Positions 56,161-64,000 of a stretch of 64,000 nt of DNA are shown piece by piece (positions within the stretch are counted from its first letter, which is position 1; each line of letters starts with the position of its first letter). The stretch spans positions 231,419-295,418 of the forward strand of contig NZ_BSNG01000003.1 of the NCBI RefSeq assembly GCF_030159855.1, in the 5' to 3' direction. The notes beneath the pieces are model-generated. The model saw nothing but the letters and a program-made list of their open reading frames with translations, ran no database searches and was not told the DNA's origin. The DNA is from Devosia yakushimensis (GTDB lineage: Bacteria > Pseudomonadota > Alphaproteobacteria > Rhizobiales > Devosiaceae). Both the position numbers and the translations under genes were made by a program.

Positions 56161-56305
56161 CTTCGTTCTCCGCACATCGCCCGTCCTTGTTGCAGCTTTT
56201 GCTTCCAAGATCATCCCCTTCCGGCAGCAATATGACCGTCCGCACAAGCGGTTGAACCCGATGGCTTCACCCGCGTTGTGCCAGCACAACGAGGAGGAGA
56301 AAACG

Positions 56306-56752
56306 ATGAGCCCGCTCGAAACCAAGGTGCGCCGCCTGTTCGACCGCTACGGCCAGCGCAGCGACAACGCCCTGCAGAACCCGCCCATCGAGGATGCCGG
56401 CGGCCACGCCGCCGCTTTTGCCGACTATTTCGTCGGCTCCAGCCCGCGCGGCGTCATGGGTGGCCCCAATGACAATGCCTTCCGCCAGCAGATTCCCCGC
56501 GGCTTCGCCCATTACCGCGAAGTCGGGGGCAAGCACATGACCGTCAAGGGCCTCAAGGTCACGGCCCTCGATGACCTGCACGCCATTGCCGATGTCGATT
56601 GGGATTTTGCCTATACCAACAAGGCCGGCAAAAGCGGCCATGTCACCTTCACCAATTTCTACTTCGTCACCATCGCCAGCGGCGAACCCAAGATCTTCGC
56701 CTATGTCACCCCTGACGAGCAGGGCGCGATGGAGGAACATGGGTTGGTGTGA
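56306..56752 (+). CDS. Conserved hypothetical protein, possibly NTF2-like
   Basis: A 148-residue protein I do not recognise with certainty. It starts SPLETKVRRLFDRYGQR and ends with an alternating beta pattern (LHAIADVDWDFAYTN, GHVTFTNFYFVTI, PKIFAYVTPDEQ) like SnoaL/NTF2-fold proteins, which form a cone-shaped pocket for small ligands or reactions. GAGGAGGAG precedes the ATG at 56306. It is divergent from the LprI-like gene by 145 bp. No catalytic residue can be named. Confidence 0.6.
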   Translation: MSPLETKVRRLFDRYGQRSDNALQNPPIEDAGGHAAAFADYFVGSSPRGVMGGPNDNAFRQQIPRGFAHYREVGGKHMTVKGLKVTALDDLHAIADVDWDFAYTNKAGKSGHVTFTNFYFVTIASGEPKIFAYVTPDEQGAMEEHGLV

Positions 56753-56793
56753 GAGGAAGACGACATCGCGTCTATGGCAGCATCTCCCCCACC

Positions 56794-56843
56794 CACCGCC
56801 GCTTCCCTCGGGCTTGACCCGCCCGAGGGAAGCGATGGCGGTG
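56794..56843. repeat. Family D copy with deleted centre
   Basis: CACCGCCGCTTCCCTCGGGC and GCCCGAGGGAAGCGATGGCGGTG form a compact hairpin with loop TTGACCC. The 30-bp centre of the full copies and the inner halves of both arms are missing. Confidence 0.7.
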
Positions 56844-56915
56844 TTTAGAAATGGTGCAAGATTGGGTAGAGACGAGTCTTGATAGGAAGGGTCGGGCAAC
56901 AAACACGGACTGGCG

Positions 56916-57515
56916 TTACCCCGCCAAAAACCCCTGCGCCGTCCGCAACTCTTCCTGCCGCAATTCATGCCCGCCGGCATGCCAGAAGACCTCCGCCTTC
57001 GCCCCATGCGTCTTGAAATAATCCCCCAGCCCCTGCGTCATCGCCACGGACGCCATCGGATCACGCTGCCCCGCCGTAATCAGCACCTTGCGCCCACCAA
57101 AATCCACCTCCGGCGGCGCAAACGGGATCAGCGGATGCATCAGCACCGTCGCGTCGAACAGCTCCGGCGCCACAAACTGCACTGACGCCAGAATATTGGC
57201 CCCATTGGAATAACCCAGCCCGATCACCCGCGTCGGCTTCCCCTCATCCCGCCGCGCCGTGACGAATTCGACCATCTGCCGCGTCCGCAGCGCCAGGTCC
57301 TCCATGTCATAGACCCCTTCGCCCGTGCGCTTGAAATAGCGCAGTGCCCCATGCTCGCTGACATCGCCGCGCGGCGTGATGATCCGCGCGCCCGGCAATA
57401 GCTGCCCGCCCAGATCGAAGAACTGGTTCTCGTCCCCGCCCGTGCCATGCAGCAGCACGAAAAGCGGTGCCGCAGCATCGGCGCCCTTGCCTTCACGATA
57501 ATGGTAATCGGCCAT
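56916..57515 (-). CDS. Phospholipase/carboxylesterase family alpha/beta hydrolase
   Basis: A 199-residue small serine hydrolase. The oxyanion HGTGGDENQF (from about residue 23), nucleophile in GLGYSNGA, acid in TAGQRDPM and His in HAGGHEL complete the triad. This is the acyl-protein-thioesterase/carboxylesterase group; substrates are short acyl esters, not yet defined here. GGAGACAGATC precedes the ATG at 57515. It is divergent from the serine dehydratase gene by 139 bp. Confidence 0.87.
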   Translation of the reverse strand: MADYHYREGKGADAAAPLFVLLHGTGGDENQFFDLGGQLLPGARIITPRGDVSEHGALRYFKRTGEGVYDMEDLALRTRQMVEFVTARRDEGKPTRVIGLGYSNGANILASVQFVAPELFDATVLMHPLIPFAPPEVDFGGRKVLITAGQRDPMASVAMTQGLGDYFKTHGAKAEVFWHAGGHELRQEELRTAQGFLAG

Positions 57516-57654
57516 GATCTGTCTCCTGCTGTCTTGCCCTCCGATATCGGGGAAGGCGGGAATGCGCACAACAGGGCCGGCACGCCACGCACTGTTGCGC
57601 AAAGCGAAACGATGCCCGCGTTGCGTGAGGCCGCGTTCCATGCACTATAGGGCA

Positions 57655-59049
57655 ATGTTCCTATCGATTTTCGACATCTTCAAGATCGGCATCGGGCCAT
57701 CGAGTTCCCACACAATGGGTCCGATGACCGCCGCCCGGCGCTTTCTCGATGAACTCAAGCACAGCGACCGCCCCCGCCCCGCCAATGCCCGCGCCGCCGC
57801 GCTGACGGCAAGCCTGCATGGCTCGCTGGCCTATACCGGCTTGGGCCATGGCAGCGGCCGCGCCGTCATTCTGGGCCTCTGTGGCGAAGATCCCAAAACC
57901 GTCGATCCCGACCGGATGGACACCATCATCGCCCAGGTCGAGGCGACCGGAACGGTCCATCCACCAGGCCACGCCCCCTATCGCTTCCGCCCGGCCGTCG
58001 ATCTGGTGTTCGACCGCAAGACCGCCCTGCCCGGCCACCCCAATGGGTTGCAATTTGCTGCCTATGATACCGATGGCCAATTGTTGCTGCGCCGCGCCTA
58101 TTTCTCCATCGGCGGCGGCTTCGTCGTCAGCGCCGAGGAGCTCGATGCCCTCAAGGGCGCGTCCCCTGCCCAGGCCGACGTGCCCTATCCCTTCGCCCAT
58201 GCTCAGGACATGCTGGCCATGGCCAGAGCTTCGGGCCTGTCCATCGCCGGCATGAAGCGCGCCAACGAGGAAGCCACCACCAAGCGTCTCGCCCTTGATC
58301 GCGGCATCGATGAAATCTGGGGCGTGATGAGTGCCTGCATCGACCGGGGCCTGACCCAGGACGGCATCATGCCGGGCGGCCTCAACGTCAAGCGCCGCGC
58401 CCGCTCCATTTTCCTGCAGCTCGATGCGCAATGGCAGCGTAACGAGCTGACCCCGCTCATGGCCAATGATTGGCTCAGCCTTTACGCCATGGCGGTCAAT
58501 GAAGAAAACGCCGGCGGCGGCCGCGTCGTCACCGCGCCCACCAATGGCGCGGCCGGGGTCATCCCCGCCGTCATGCGCTATTTCCTCAAATTCAACGCCG
58601 CCGCCGGCCCGCAAGCCGTGCGCGAATACCTGCTCACCGCCGCCGCCATTGGCGGCATTATCAAGCACAATGCCTCGATCTCGGGCGCCGAAGTGGGCTG
58701 TCAGGGCGAAGTGGGCTCTGCCTCGGCCATGGCCGCCGCCGGCCTCTGCGCGATTATGGGCGGCACCCCCGAACAGGTCGAAAACGCCGCTGAAATTGCG
58801 CTGGAACACCATCTGGGCATGACCTGCGATCCCGTCGCGGGCCTGGTGCAAATCCCCTGCATCGAACGCAACGCCTTCGGCGCCGTCAAAGCCGTCACCG
58901 CCGCCTCCCTCGCCCTCAAAGGCGACGGCACCCACGCTGTTCCCCTCGACGCCTGCATCGAAACCATGCGGCAAACGGGGCTGGACATGTCCGAGCGGTA
59001 TAAGGAAACGAGCCTGGCCGGGTTGGCTGTGAACGTAGTGGCCTGCTGA
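57655..59049 (+). CDS. L-serine dehydratase, iron-sulfur type
   Basis: A 464-residue single-chain SdaA-type enzyme that converts L-serine to pyruvate and ammonia. The start FDIFKIGIGPSSSHTMGPM is diagnostic. Cysteines in GCQGEVGSASAM and CDPVAGLVQIPCIERNAFG hold the oxygen-sensitive 4Fe-4S cluster, which binds the substrate directly. The ATG at 57655 fits the family; the ATG at 57640, after GAGG, is a slightly longer alternative. It is a single gene, divergent from an esterase gene, and may work with the RidA protein in handling enamine by-products. Confidence 0.93.
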   Translation: MFLSIFDIFKIGIGPSSSHTMGPMTAARRFLDELKHSDRPRPANARAAALTASLHGSLAYTGLGHGSGRAVILGLCGEDPKTVDPDRMDTIIAQVEATGTVHPPGHAPYRFRPAVDLVFDRKTALPGHPNGLQFAAYDTDGQLLLRRAYFSIGGGFVVSAEELDALKGASPAQADVPYPFAHAQDMLAMARASGLSIAGMKRANEEATTKRLALDRGIDEIWGVMSACIDRGLTQDGIMPGGLNVKRRARSIFLQLDAQWQRNELTPLMANDWLSLYAMAVNEENAGGGRVVTAPTNGAAGVIPAVMRYFLKFNAAAGPQAVREYLLTAAAIGGIIKHNASISGAEVGCQGEVGSASAMAAAGLCAIMGGTPEQVENAAEIALEHHLGMTCDPVAGLVQIPCIERNAFGAVKAVTAASLALKGDGTHAVPLDACIETMRQTGLDMSERYKETSLAGLAVNVVAC

Positions 59050-59069
59050 GCGGTAGTAGTGAAAACCGC

Positions 59070-59218
59070 AACGACCCCCACCCCAGCCCTCCCCTCAAGG
59101 GGGAGGGAGGCCAAGAACCGACAGGTTCGAGTTTGCAAAAGCCAAGGAACGACACTTGAGTCATCGGCGCTATTGCTTCCCTCCCCCTTGAGGGGAGGGA
59201 TCGAGGGTGGGGGTCGAC
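59070..59218. repeat. Inverted pair of family B-like repeats
   Basis: CGACCCCCACCCCAGCCCTC... and ...GAGGGTGGGGGTCG are about 45-bp reverse-complement arms around a 65-bp centre, closely related to 45867-45975. It fills the gap after the serine dehydratase gene. Confidence 0.8.
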
Positions 59219-59248
59219 GAGCCCTGTCACAAAGGCCGCCGCCCGCCC

Positions 59249-60676
59249 CTAAGCCCGCCCGAACTCATCCTCGATCCGGATAATATCGTCCTCGCCCAGA
59301 TAGGACCCGGTCTGCACCTCGATCAGCTCCAGCTCGATCTTGCCCGGATTGGCGAGGCGATGCGTGCAGCCCAGCGGCAGGTAAATCGACTGGTTTTCGC
59401 TGAGCATGCTCACCACGCCATCCAGCGTCACCTCGGCCGTACCCCGCACCACGACCCAATGCTCGGAGCGGTGATGGTGCTTTTGCAGGCTCAGCTTCTT
59501 GCCCGGCTTGACGAAGAGCCGCTTGACCTGGAACCGCTCGCCATTGAGCACCGATGAATAGCCACCCCAGGGCCGATAGGCCGTGCGGTGAATTTCGGTC
59601 AGGCCCACTGTGTCCTTGCCCGCGCGCAAAAGCTTGACCAACGGCCCCACCTTCTGCGCCTCGGAGAGCTTGCCGACATAAACAGCGTCCTCGCTGGCAA
59701 TCACCGCGATATCGTCCAGCCCCTCGACCGCCACATGGGCATGGTCGGTAACAACCAGCGAATTGGACGTATGGCTGAACGTCACGGAACCGCTGCCGGC
59801 ATTGCCCGCTTCGTCATGCTCCTGGGCCTTCCACACCGCATCCCAGCTGCCCAGATCAGACCAGCCGAAGCTGACCGCCACCACCGCCGCCCGCCCGGTT
59901 TTTTCAAAGATCGCATAATCGACCGAAATATTGGGCGCGGTCGCAAAAGCGGCTTCTTCCAGCCGCACGAAATCGAGATCGACCCGTGCCGCCGCCACCG
60001 CGCCATTGGCGGCTGCCAGCGTTTCGGGCGACAGCGCCTCGCATTCGACGAGGAAAGCCTCGGCGCCGATCATGAACATGCCCGAATTCCAGAGATACCC
60101 GCCCTCGGCCAGCATCTGCTCGGCGCGCACGAGATCGGGCTTTTCCACGAACCGTTCGACAGCGCTGACGCCGCCGCCCAGATCGCCACCGGCCTTGATG
60201 TAGCCATAGCCCGTCTCGGGTGCCGTGGGCACGATGCCAAAGGTCACCAGCCGCCCTTCGGCGGCCGCTGCGGCTGCCTGCTGCACCGCCAGCAGATACC
60301 CCGCATCCACCCCCACATCGTGGTCGGATGGCAGCACATGCAACACCGCTTCGGCGCCAAAGAGATTGCGCGCATAAACGGCCACGGCAGCGATCGCCAC
60401 GGCCGTATTGCGCGCCACCGGCTCAAGCAGCACCCCAGCCAGTGGCGCCCCCATTTCGCTGGCCTGCTCGGCCACGATGAAGCGATAATCGGCATTGGTG
60501 ATGACGATGGCGGGCGTATAGACATCCCCATCGCTCACCCGCGCCAGCGTCTGCTGGAAAAGGCTTTGCGCCCCCGTCAGCGGCAGGAACTGCTTGGGGC
60601 GCGCCGCCCGCGACATCGGCCACAACCGCGTGCCCTGGCCCCCGGCCAGGATGACGGGTACGATACGAGAACTCAT
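59249..60676 (-). CDS. Mannose-1-phosphate guanylyltransferase/mannose-6-phosphate isomerase
   Basis: A 475-residue bifunctional type II PMI. The N-terminal nucleotidyltransferase has GGQGTRLWPMSRAARPKQFL (residues 10-29) with the conserved Arg and Lys, and FVEKP. The C-terminal cupin-type isomerase domain starts at about 330 with RPWGGYSSVLNGERFQVKRL and HHHRSEHWVVVRGTAEVTLD. It turns fructose-6-phosphate to mannose-6-phosphate and mannose-1-phosphate to GDP-mannose for glycans. The ATG at 60676 follows GGAG; manB is not in the window. Confidence 0.92.
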   Translation of the reverse strand: MSSRIVPVILAGGQGTRLWPMSRAARPKQFLPLTGAQSLFQQTLARVSDGDVYTPAIVITNADYRFIVAEQASEMGAPLAGVLLEPVARNTAVAIAAVAVYARNLFGAEAVLHVLPSDHDVGVDAGYLLAVQQAAAAAAEGRLVTFGIVPTAPETGYGYIKAGGDLGGGVSAVERFVEKPDLVRAEQMLAEGGYLWNSGMFMIGAEAFLVECEALSPETLAAANGAVAAARVDLDFVRLEEAAFATAPNISVDYAIFEKTGRAAVVAVSFGWSDLGSWDAVWKAQEHDEAGNAGSGSVTFSHTSNSLVVTDHAHVAVEGLDDIAVIASEDAVYVGKLSEAQKVGPLVKLLRAGKDTVGLTEIHRTAYRPWGGYSSVLNGERFQVKRLFVKPGKKLSLQKHHHRSEHWVVVRGTAEVTLDGVVSMLSENQSIYLPLGCTHRLANPGKIELELIEVQTGSYLGEDDIIRIEDEFGRA

Positions 60677-60732
60677 GCAAGGCTCCAACTCAACTTGGCC
60701 CGCAGCTTAGGCGGTTTCCCCGAGCGAGGCTA

Positions 60733-61404
60733 TTACGCCGTAGCGAACCGGGCGTGCGAACGCTCGATATGGCTCCGCATCGCCCGCTCGGCGCCATCGG
60801 GATCACGCGCCTTGATGGCGGCCACCAGGGCCTCATGTTCGTCAAGCACGGTGCGCGTCACCTTTGCATCGCGCACCAGCCGGAACAAATGCACGTGAGA
60901 ATGCAGTCCCACCTGCGCCTGCAACAGCAATTCGTTGTCCGCGCTCACGGCGATCTGATCGTGAAAAGCCATATCGAGCTGCCCGAACTGGGCATAGGCA
61001 TCCAGCCCCTCTTCGTTGACCAGGGCCGCCATATCGGCGCAGAGCGCTTCGAGTTGGCCGATCACTGCATCGGTCATGACATCGGCGCATTTGCGCGCGG
61101 CAAAGGGCTCGATCAACAGCCGCATTTCATAAAGCTCGGCGAGCTGGCGCGCGTTCAGTTGCGGCGCAACGCTATAGCCCACCAGATGCGTCTTGCTGAC
61201 CAGCCCCTCGGCCTCGAGCCGCCCCAGCGCCTCGCGAATAGGCGTCTGCGACACGCCCAATTGCCGGGCCAGCGCATCGACCCCGATCCGCCCGCCGGCG
61301 GCGATCTCGCCGGACATGATGCGCGCGAAAATGGCGCTATAGACCTCGTCGCCCAATCGGGCCGGACGCCGCAACAGGCCGGCAACGGCATTGGGAATGG
61401 CCAT
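60733..61404 (-). CDS. GntR family regulator (FCD type) of the sugar-acid operon
   Basis: A 223-residue regulator: winged helix-turn-helix (about 15-80, VDALARQLGVSQTPIREALG) and a helical FCD domain with AFHDQIAVSADNELLL and the His in DEHEALVAAI. The ATG at 61404 begins at MAIPNAV; the longer frame adds 29 unlikely residues. It lies 93 bp after the enolase-superfamily dehydratase, same strand, so it is probably the last gene of the operon. A candidate operator is the palindrome TGATATATCA (63587-63596) at the operon head. Confidence 0.86.
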   Translation of the reverse strand: MAIPNAVAGLLRRPARLGDEVYSAIFARIMSGEIAAGGRIGVDALARQLGVSQTPIREALGRLEAEGLVSKTHLVGYSVAPQLNARQLAELYEMRLLIEPFAARKCADVMTDAVIGQLEALCADMAALVNEEGLDAYAQFGQLDMAFHDQIAVSADNELLLQAQVGLHSHVHLFRLVRDAKVTRTVLDEHEALVAAIKARDPDGAERAMRSHIERSHARFATA

Positions 61405-61497
61405 CAGTGGCTCACCCGCGAAAAATCCACGCTCACGACATGCTCCCTTGGCGCTCCCTGCCGTTCTCGTGGAGCGCCAGGCGGAAGTCAATCACTC

Positions 61498-62637
61498 CTA
61501 AGGATAAGCCGTGGACCCATCGGGCTTGCGCGTCACCTTGCGCTCCCAATGGATATAGTCGTCCCGCTCCAGCACCGCCTCGTCGATCTCGATGCCAAAG
61601 CCTGGCCGGTCGGGCCGCAGCTCCATATGTCCATCCACCGGAATATAGGGATCGATCGCCCAGGGCGCGTGGATATGCGGCTTGAATTCCAGCACTTTGA
61701 AATTGGGCTGGGCCGCGCAGAAATGGATATTGACCGCCGTAGCCAGCGGCCCCATCGGATTGTGCGGCGCCAGGGTCACATAATGGGCTTCGGCAATGGA
61801 AGCGATGCGGCGCATTTCGCTGATGCCGCCTACCACGCAGATATCGGGCTGGATGATATCGGCCCCGCCCGCCGCAAGCAGCGACAGGAATTCGAAGCGA
61901 TTATAGAGCGATTCCCCCGTCGCCAGCGGCACCGTCACCTTGGATTTCAGCTCCCGCCAGGCCGGAATATGTTCGGGCCGGATCGGCTCCTCGTAGAAAT
62001 AAGGATCATACGGCGCCAGCGCCTGCGCCAGTTGTACGGCCTGATAAGGCTCGAAAATCTTGGCATGGGCATCGAAGGCAAATTCGAAATGGCTCGGCGT
62101 CATTTCGCGCACCCGGCCGAAATAATCGCCGGTTTCCTTGACCAGCTCGCCCCAGCGCCCCGCATGCAGATCGCGGCGATAGGGGCTGAGCTTGAAGGCG
62201 GTATAGCCGTATTTCTCGTTGAGCTCGGCCGTCTGGTCCAGTGCCGCCGCCGGATCGGGCGCGGTATAGACCCCGCAATAGACCTTGACCCGGTCCCGCA
62301 CATTGCCGCCCAGCAGCATATAGACCGGCAGCCCCGCCGCCTTGCCGGCAATGTCCCATAGCGCATGGTCGATCACGGAAATCGCCGCCAGTCCCAGCGC
62401 CCCGGGCGGAAACCGGCATTGTTGATTGAGCTTGAGAATGAGGAATTCCACTCGCCGCGGATCCTCGCCCACAATCTGCCCGAAGAGATAATCGAGCAGC
62501 GGCGGCAGCGCCCAGTCGGGCCCGTGATTATAGGCCTCGCCCCAGCCCGAAATACCCTCGTCCGTCTCGATCTTGACCAGCAGCCGCGGCCGGTCGTCGA
62601 CCCGCTGCATATAGGTCTTGAGCGCTGTGATCTTCAT
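61498..62637 (-). CDS. Enolase-superfamily sugar-acid dehydratase (galactonate/mandelate racemase group)
   Basis: A 379-residue protein with the capping domain plus TIM barrel of the mandelate racemase group. Metal ligands appear as Asp in FAFDAHAK, Glu in FYEEPIRPEH and Glu in ATGESLYNRFEF. The C-terminal His is in APHNPMGPLA. QCRFPPGALGLAAISVIDHA and GISGWGEAY are also typical. Such enzymes dehydrate aldonates, for example galactonate, to 2-keto-3-deoxy acids. The following DapA-like gene (upstream on the map) and the GntR gene support sugar-acid use. Its start overlaps the DapA-like stop by 4 bp. Confidence 0.88.
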   Translation of the reverse strand: MKITALKTYMQRVDDRPRLLVKIETDEGISGWGEAYNHGPDWALPPLLDYLFGQIVGEDPRRVEFLILKLNQQCRFPPGALGLAAISVIDHALWDIAGKAAGLPVYMLLGGNVRDRVKVYCGVYTAPDPAAALDQTAELNEKYGYTAFKLSPYRRDLHAGRWGELVKETGDYFGRVREMTPSHFEFAFDAHAKIFEPYQAVQLAQALAPYDPYFYEEPIRPEHIPAWRELKSKVTVPLATGESLYNRFEFLSLLAAGGADIIQPDICVVGGISEMRRIASIAEAHYVTLAPHNPMGPLATAVNIHFCAAQPNFKVLEFKPHIHAPWAIDPYIPVDGHMELRPDRPGFGIEIDEAVLERDDYIHWERKVTRKPDGSTAYP

Positions 62638-63551
62638 GAACGTTCGGCCCGGGCCACACTTTCCACGATCGCCCGCAGGGCCGCACGCTCCTCGTCATTG
62701 AGCGCCTCCAGCCCCGGCTTGCGCACCGGCCCCACATCCTCGCCCAGAATACCAAGCGCTTCCTTGACCACCGTCACATTGGCCCCATTGCCATATTTGG
62801 TGCGCATCGCTTCGAACCCGGCAATAGCGTCGATCAGCCGCCGCGCCTCGGCATAATTGCCTGTTTCCAGCGCCCGGTGAATGGCCTGCGAGCGCTGCGG
62901 GAACACATTGACCAGGCCCGAGGTGAAGCCCCGCGCGCCCATGGCATAAAATGCCGGCGCCCAGCCTTCCGCCAGCCCGCACACCCAGATCGCCGGCGCG
63001 TCCCTGGTCGCCCGGATCACCTCGGCCAGCAGCATCAGATTGGGCGAGGCGAACTTGATCCCCGCAATATTGCCATGCTGCGCCAGCAGCGAAAAATCGG
63101 CCACCGCCATGGTGTCGGACCGCACATAGGCAATTACCGGCACGCTGCACGTATCAGCCAGTTCGAGGAAATACCGTGCCTGCGCTGCGGGAGCCGCAAA
63201 CGGATCCATCGGATGATGCCCCATAATCGCATCGGCGCCCGCCGCAATCGCGTCCCGCGCCAGTTCCTTGGCCTCGACCAGCGAGCGCCCCACCGCTGCG
63301 CTGACGAGGCTCTTGCCATCGGCCGCCTCGACAGTCAGCCGATGCACCAGCCGTACTTCCTCCAGCGACAGCGCGAAGAATTCGCCCGTATTGCCCGCCG
63401 CCATCAGATTGTGCACGCCCGCCGTTGCGAGCCGGGAAATCAGCACTTTCAGCCCCGGCCCATTGACCGACCCGTCTGCTGCATAGGGGGTAACGGGCAC
63501 GCCGGAAATTCCGGTCAGGGCCTGGCGGATTTTGGTCATGGCAGCAGTCAA
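62634..63551 (-). CDS. DapA/N-acetylneuraminate lyase family aldolase
   Basis: A 305-residue TIM-barrel class I aldolase or dehydratase. The Schiff-base Lys lies in NIAGIKFASPNL, the Tyr in VPVIAYVRSD, and the GNTGEFFAL stretch holds the pyruvate-carboxylate contacts. It most likely splits, or dehydrates, the 2-keto-3-deoxy acid made by the enolase-superfamily enzyme encoded next. The ATG at 63551 or at 63539 may start it. It opens the operon, with the palindrome TGATATATCA 36-45 bp upstream. Confidence 0.87.
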   Translation of the reverse strand: MTAAMTKIRQALTGISGVPVTPYAADGSVNGPGLKVLISRLATAGVHNLMAAGNTGEFFALSLEEVRLVHRLTVEAADGKSLVSAAVGRSLVEAKELARDAIAAGADAIMGHHPMDPFAAPAAQARYFLELADTCSVPVIAYVRSDTMAVADFSLLAQHGNIAGIKFASPNLMLLAEVIRATRDAPAIWVCGLAEGWAPAFYAMGARGFTSGLVNVFPQRSQAIHRALETGNYAEARRLIDAIAGFEAMRTKYGNGANVTVVKEALGILGEDVGPVRKPGLEALNDEERAALRAIVESVARAERS

Positions 63552-63586
63552 CGGCGCGGTCCTTTGCAGAATAGGCGTTGCATCAT

Positions 63587-63596
63587 TGATATATCA
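63587..63596. promoter_or_regulatory. Candidate GntR operator at the sugar-acid operon head
   Basis: TGATATATCA is a perfect 10-bp palindrome, 36 bp before the DapA-like start and 5 bp past the LysR stop. FCD-type GntR operators are often short AT-rich palindromes. Confidence 0.45.
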
Positions 63597-63600
63597 GATT

Positions 63601-64000
63601 TCAACGGCTGTCGATATGGCTTCCGGCGGCCACGCGCTCGACCAGAAAATCGATAAATGCCCGCACCCGGGCCGCCAGATGCTGGTGCGGCGCATAAAGC
63701 GCATGGATCAGCTCATCGTCCCCGCCATAATAGTCCTCGAGCACCGGCACGAGACGCCCCGCATCGATATCGGCCTGTACATTGAACCGTCCCACCCGGC
63801 CCAGCCCCACCCCGGCCAGGCACAATTGCCGCAAGGTCGGCCCGTTATTGGTCTGGAAGGTCCCCGATACCGGCTGCTCCAGCTTCTGCCCCGAGGGCAA
63901 CCGGAATGGCCAATGGTCGAAATTGCGCAAAAGGCTCAGCGTCAGGCAATTATGGGCCTCCAGCTCCTCCGGGCGGCGCGGCACCCCGAACGCCTCCAGA
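63601..64000 (-). CDS. LysR family regulator, N-terminal part cut by window edge
   Basis: The frame is open to the right edge. The visible 133 residues are the C-terminal half of the LysR substrate-binding domain: LEAFGVPRRPEELEAHNCLT, TFQTNNGPTLRQLCLAGVGL, then VPVLEDYY and the final VRAFIDFLVER. The DNA-binding domain is outside the window. It is close to members of the single-domain LysR group that act on neighbouring metabolic genes, but no target is evident. It is on the same strand as, and 49 bp from, the sugar-acid operon. Confidence 0.9.
   Translation of the reverse strand, partial: LEAFGVPRRPEELEAHNCLTLSLLRNFDHWPFRLPSGQKLEQPVSGTFQTNNGPTLRQLCLAGVGLGRVGRFNVQADIDAGRLVPVLEDYYGGDDELIHALYAPHQHLAARVRAFIDFLVERVAAGSHIDSR

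Overview
The window is 64 kb of GC-rich chromosome from an alphaproteobacterium. The gene set points to the order Hyphomicrobiales, most likely Devosia or a close relative. The indicators are CpdR next to N-formylglutamate amidohydrolase, the GltB/GltD type, a ROSE-like leader on an IbpA-type hsp20, and many short palindromic intergenic repeats. The genus is inferred, not shown. There is no transposase, phage gene, CRISPR array or rRNA. About 60 protein genes, two tRNA-Val genes and roughly 25 repeat copies account for nearly all of the sequence.

Layout. 1-12.2 kb: a truncated ligase-associated exonuclease, a PreP-type M16 protease, a GntR regulator divergent from a Gfo/Idh/MocA dehydrogenase, a HerA-like ATPase, an aldose epimerase and the HrpB helicase. 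12.2-21.5 kb: MsrB, a PPOX flavoprotein, a phosphodiesterase, two tRNA-Val genes, CpdR, N-formylglutamate amidohydrolase, HisN, a lipase-like hydrolase, Hsp20 with a heat-shock leader, Dps, a methyltransferase and a RibD-like reductase. 21.5-28.9 kb: a 560-bp leader with strong potential RNA structure, then gltB, a glutathione S-transferase gene and gltD. 29-36.7 kb: a secreted SGNH protein, a lytic transglycosylase, GalE divergent from GalU, an outer-membrane barrel, and the NfeD/SPFH pair. 36.7-38.6 kb: modB, modA and a one-domain ModE, without modC. 38.8-45.6 kb: KDPG aldolase, nadA, an HNH-like ORF, nadB, a sugar kinase, and a secreted-repeat protein with an ECF sigma/anti-sigma pair. 46.3-53.4 kb: a catabolic regulon (LldD, SMP-30 lactonase, UxaA, GntR, FucU, FAH hydrolase). 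53.5-64 kb: RidA, DedA, GNAT, an LprI-like protein, an esterase, serine dehydratase, ManC, and a sugar-acid operon (GntR, enolase-superfamily dehydratase, DapA-like) with a truncated LysR gene at the edge.

How genes work together. UxaA, FucU, the FAH hydrolase, the SMP-30 lactonase and an L-lactate dehydrogenase-like enzyme fit a non-phosphorylating L-fucose-type pathway that ends in pyruvate plus L-lactate. A 12-bp perfect palindrome, CTAACATGTTAG, lies both in front of the lldD-like gene and between uxaA and gntR. This links the two halves of the cluster into a probable GntR regulon. GltB and GltD form glutamate synthase, NadA and NadB start NAD synthesis, and the sugar-acid operon has its own GntR regulator and a candidate palindromic operator.

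Most notable non-coding signals: the multi-hairpin element at about 21,755-21,990 before gltB; the ROSE-like thermometer at 18,873-18,895 with a sigma-32-like promoter; the shared GntR palindrome; a ModE-box-like repeat before modA; and seven families of palindromic repeats, some of which give false N-terminal extensions to neighbouring ORFs.
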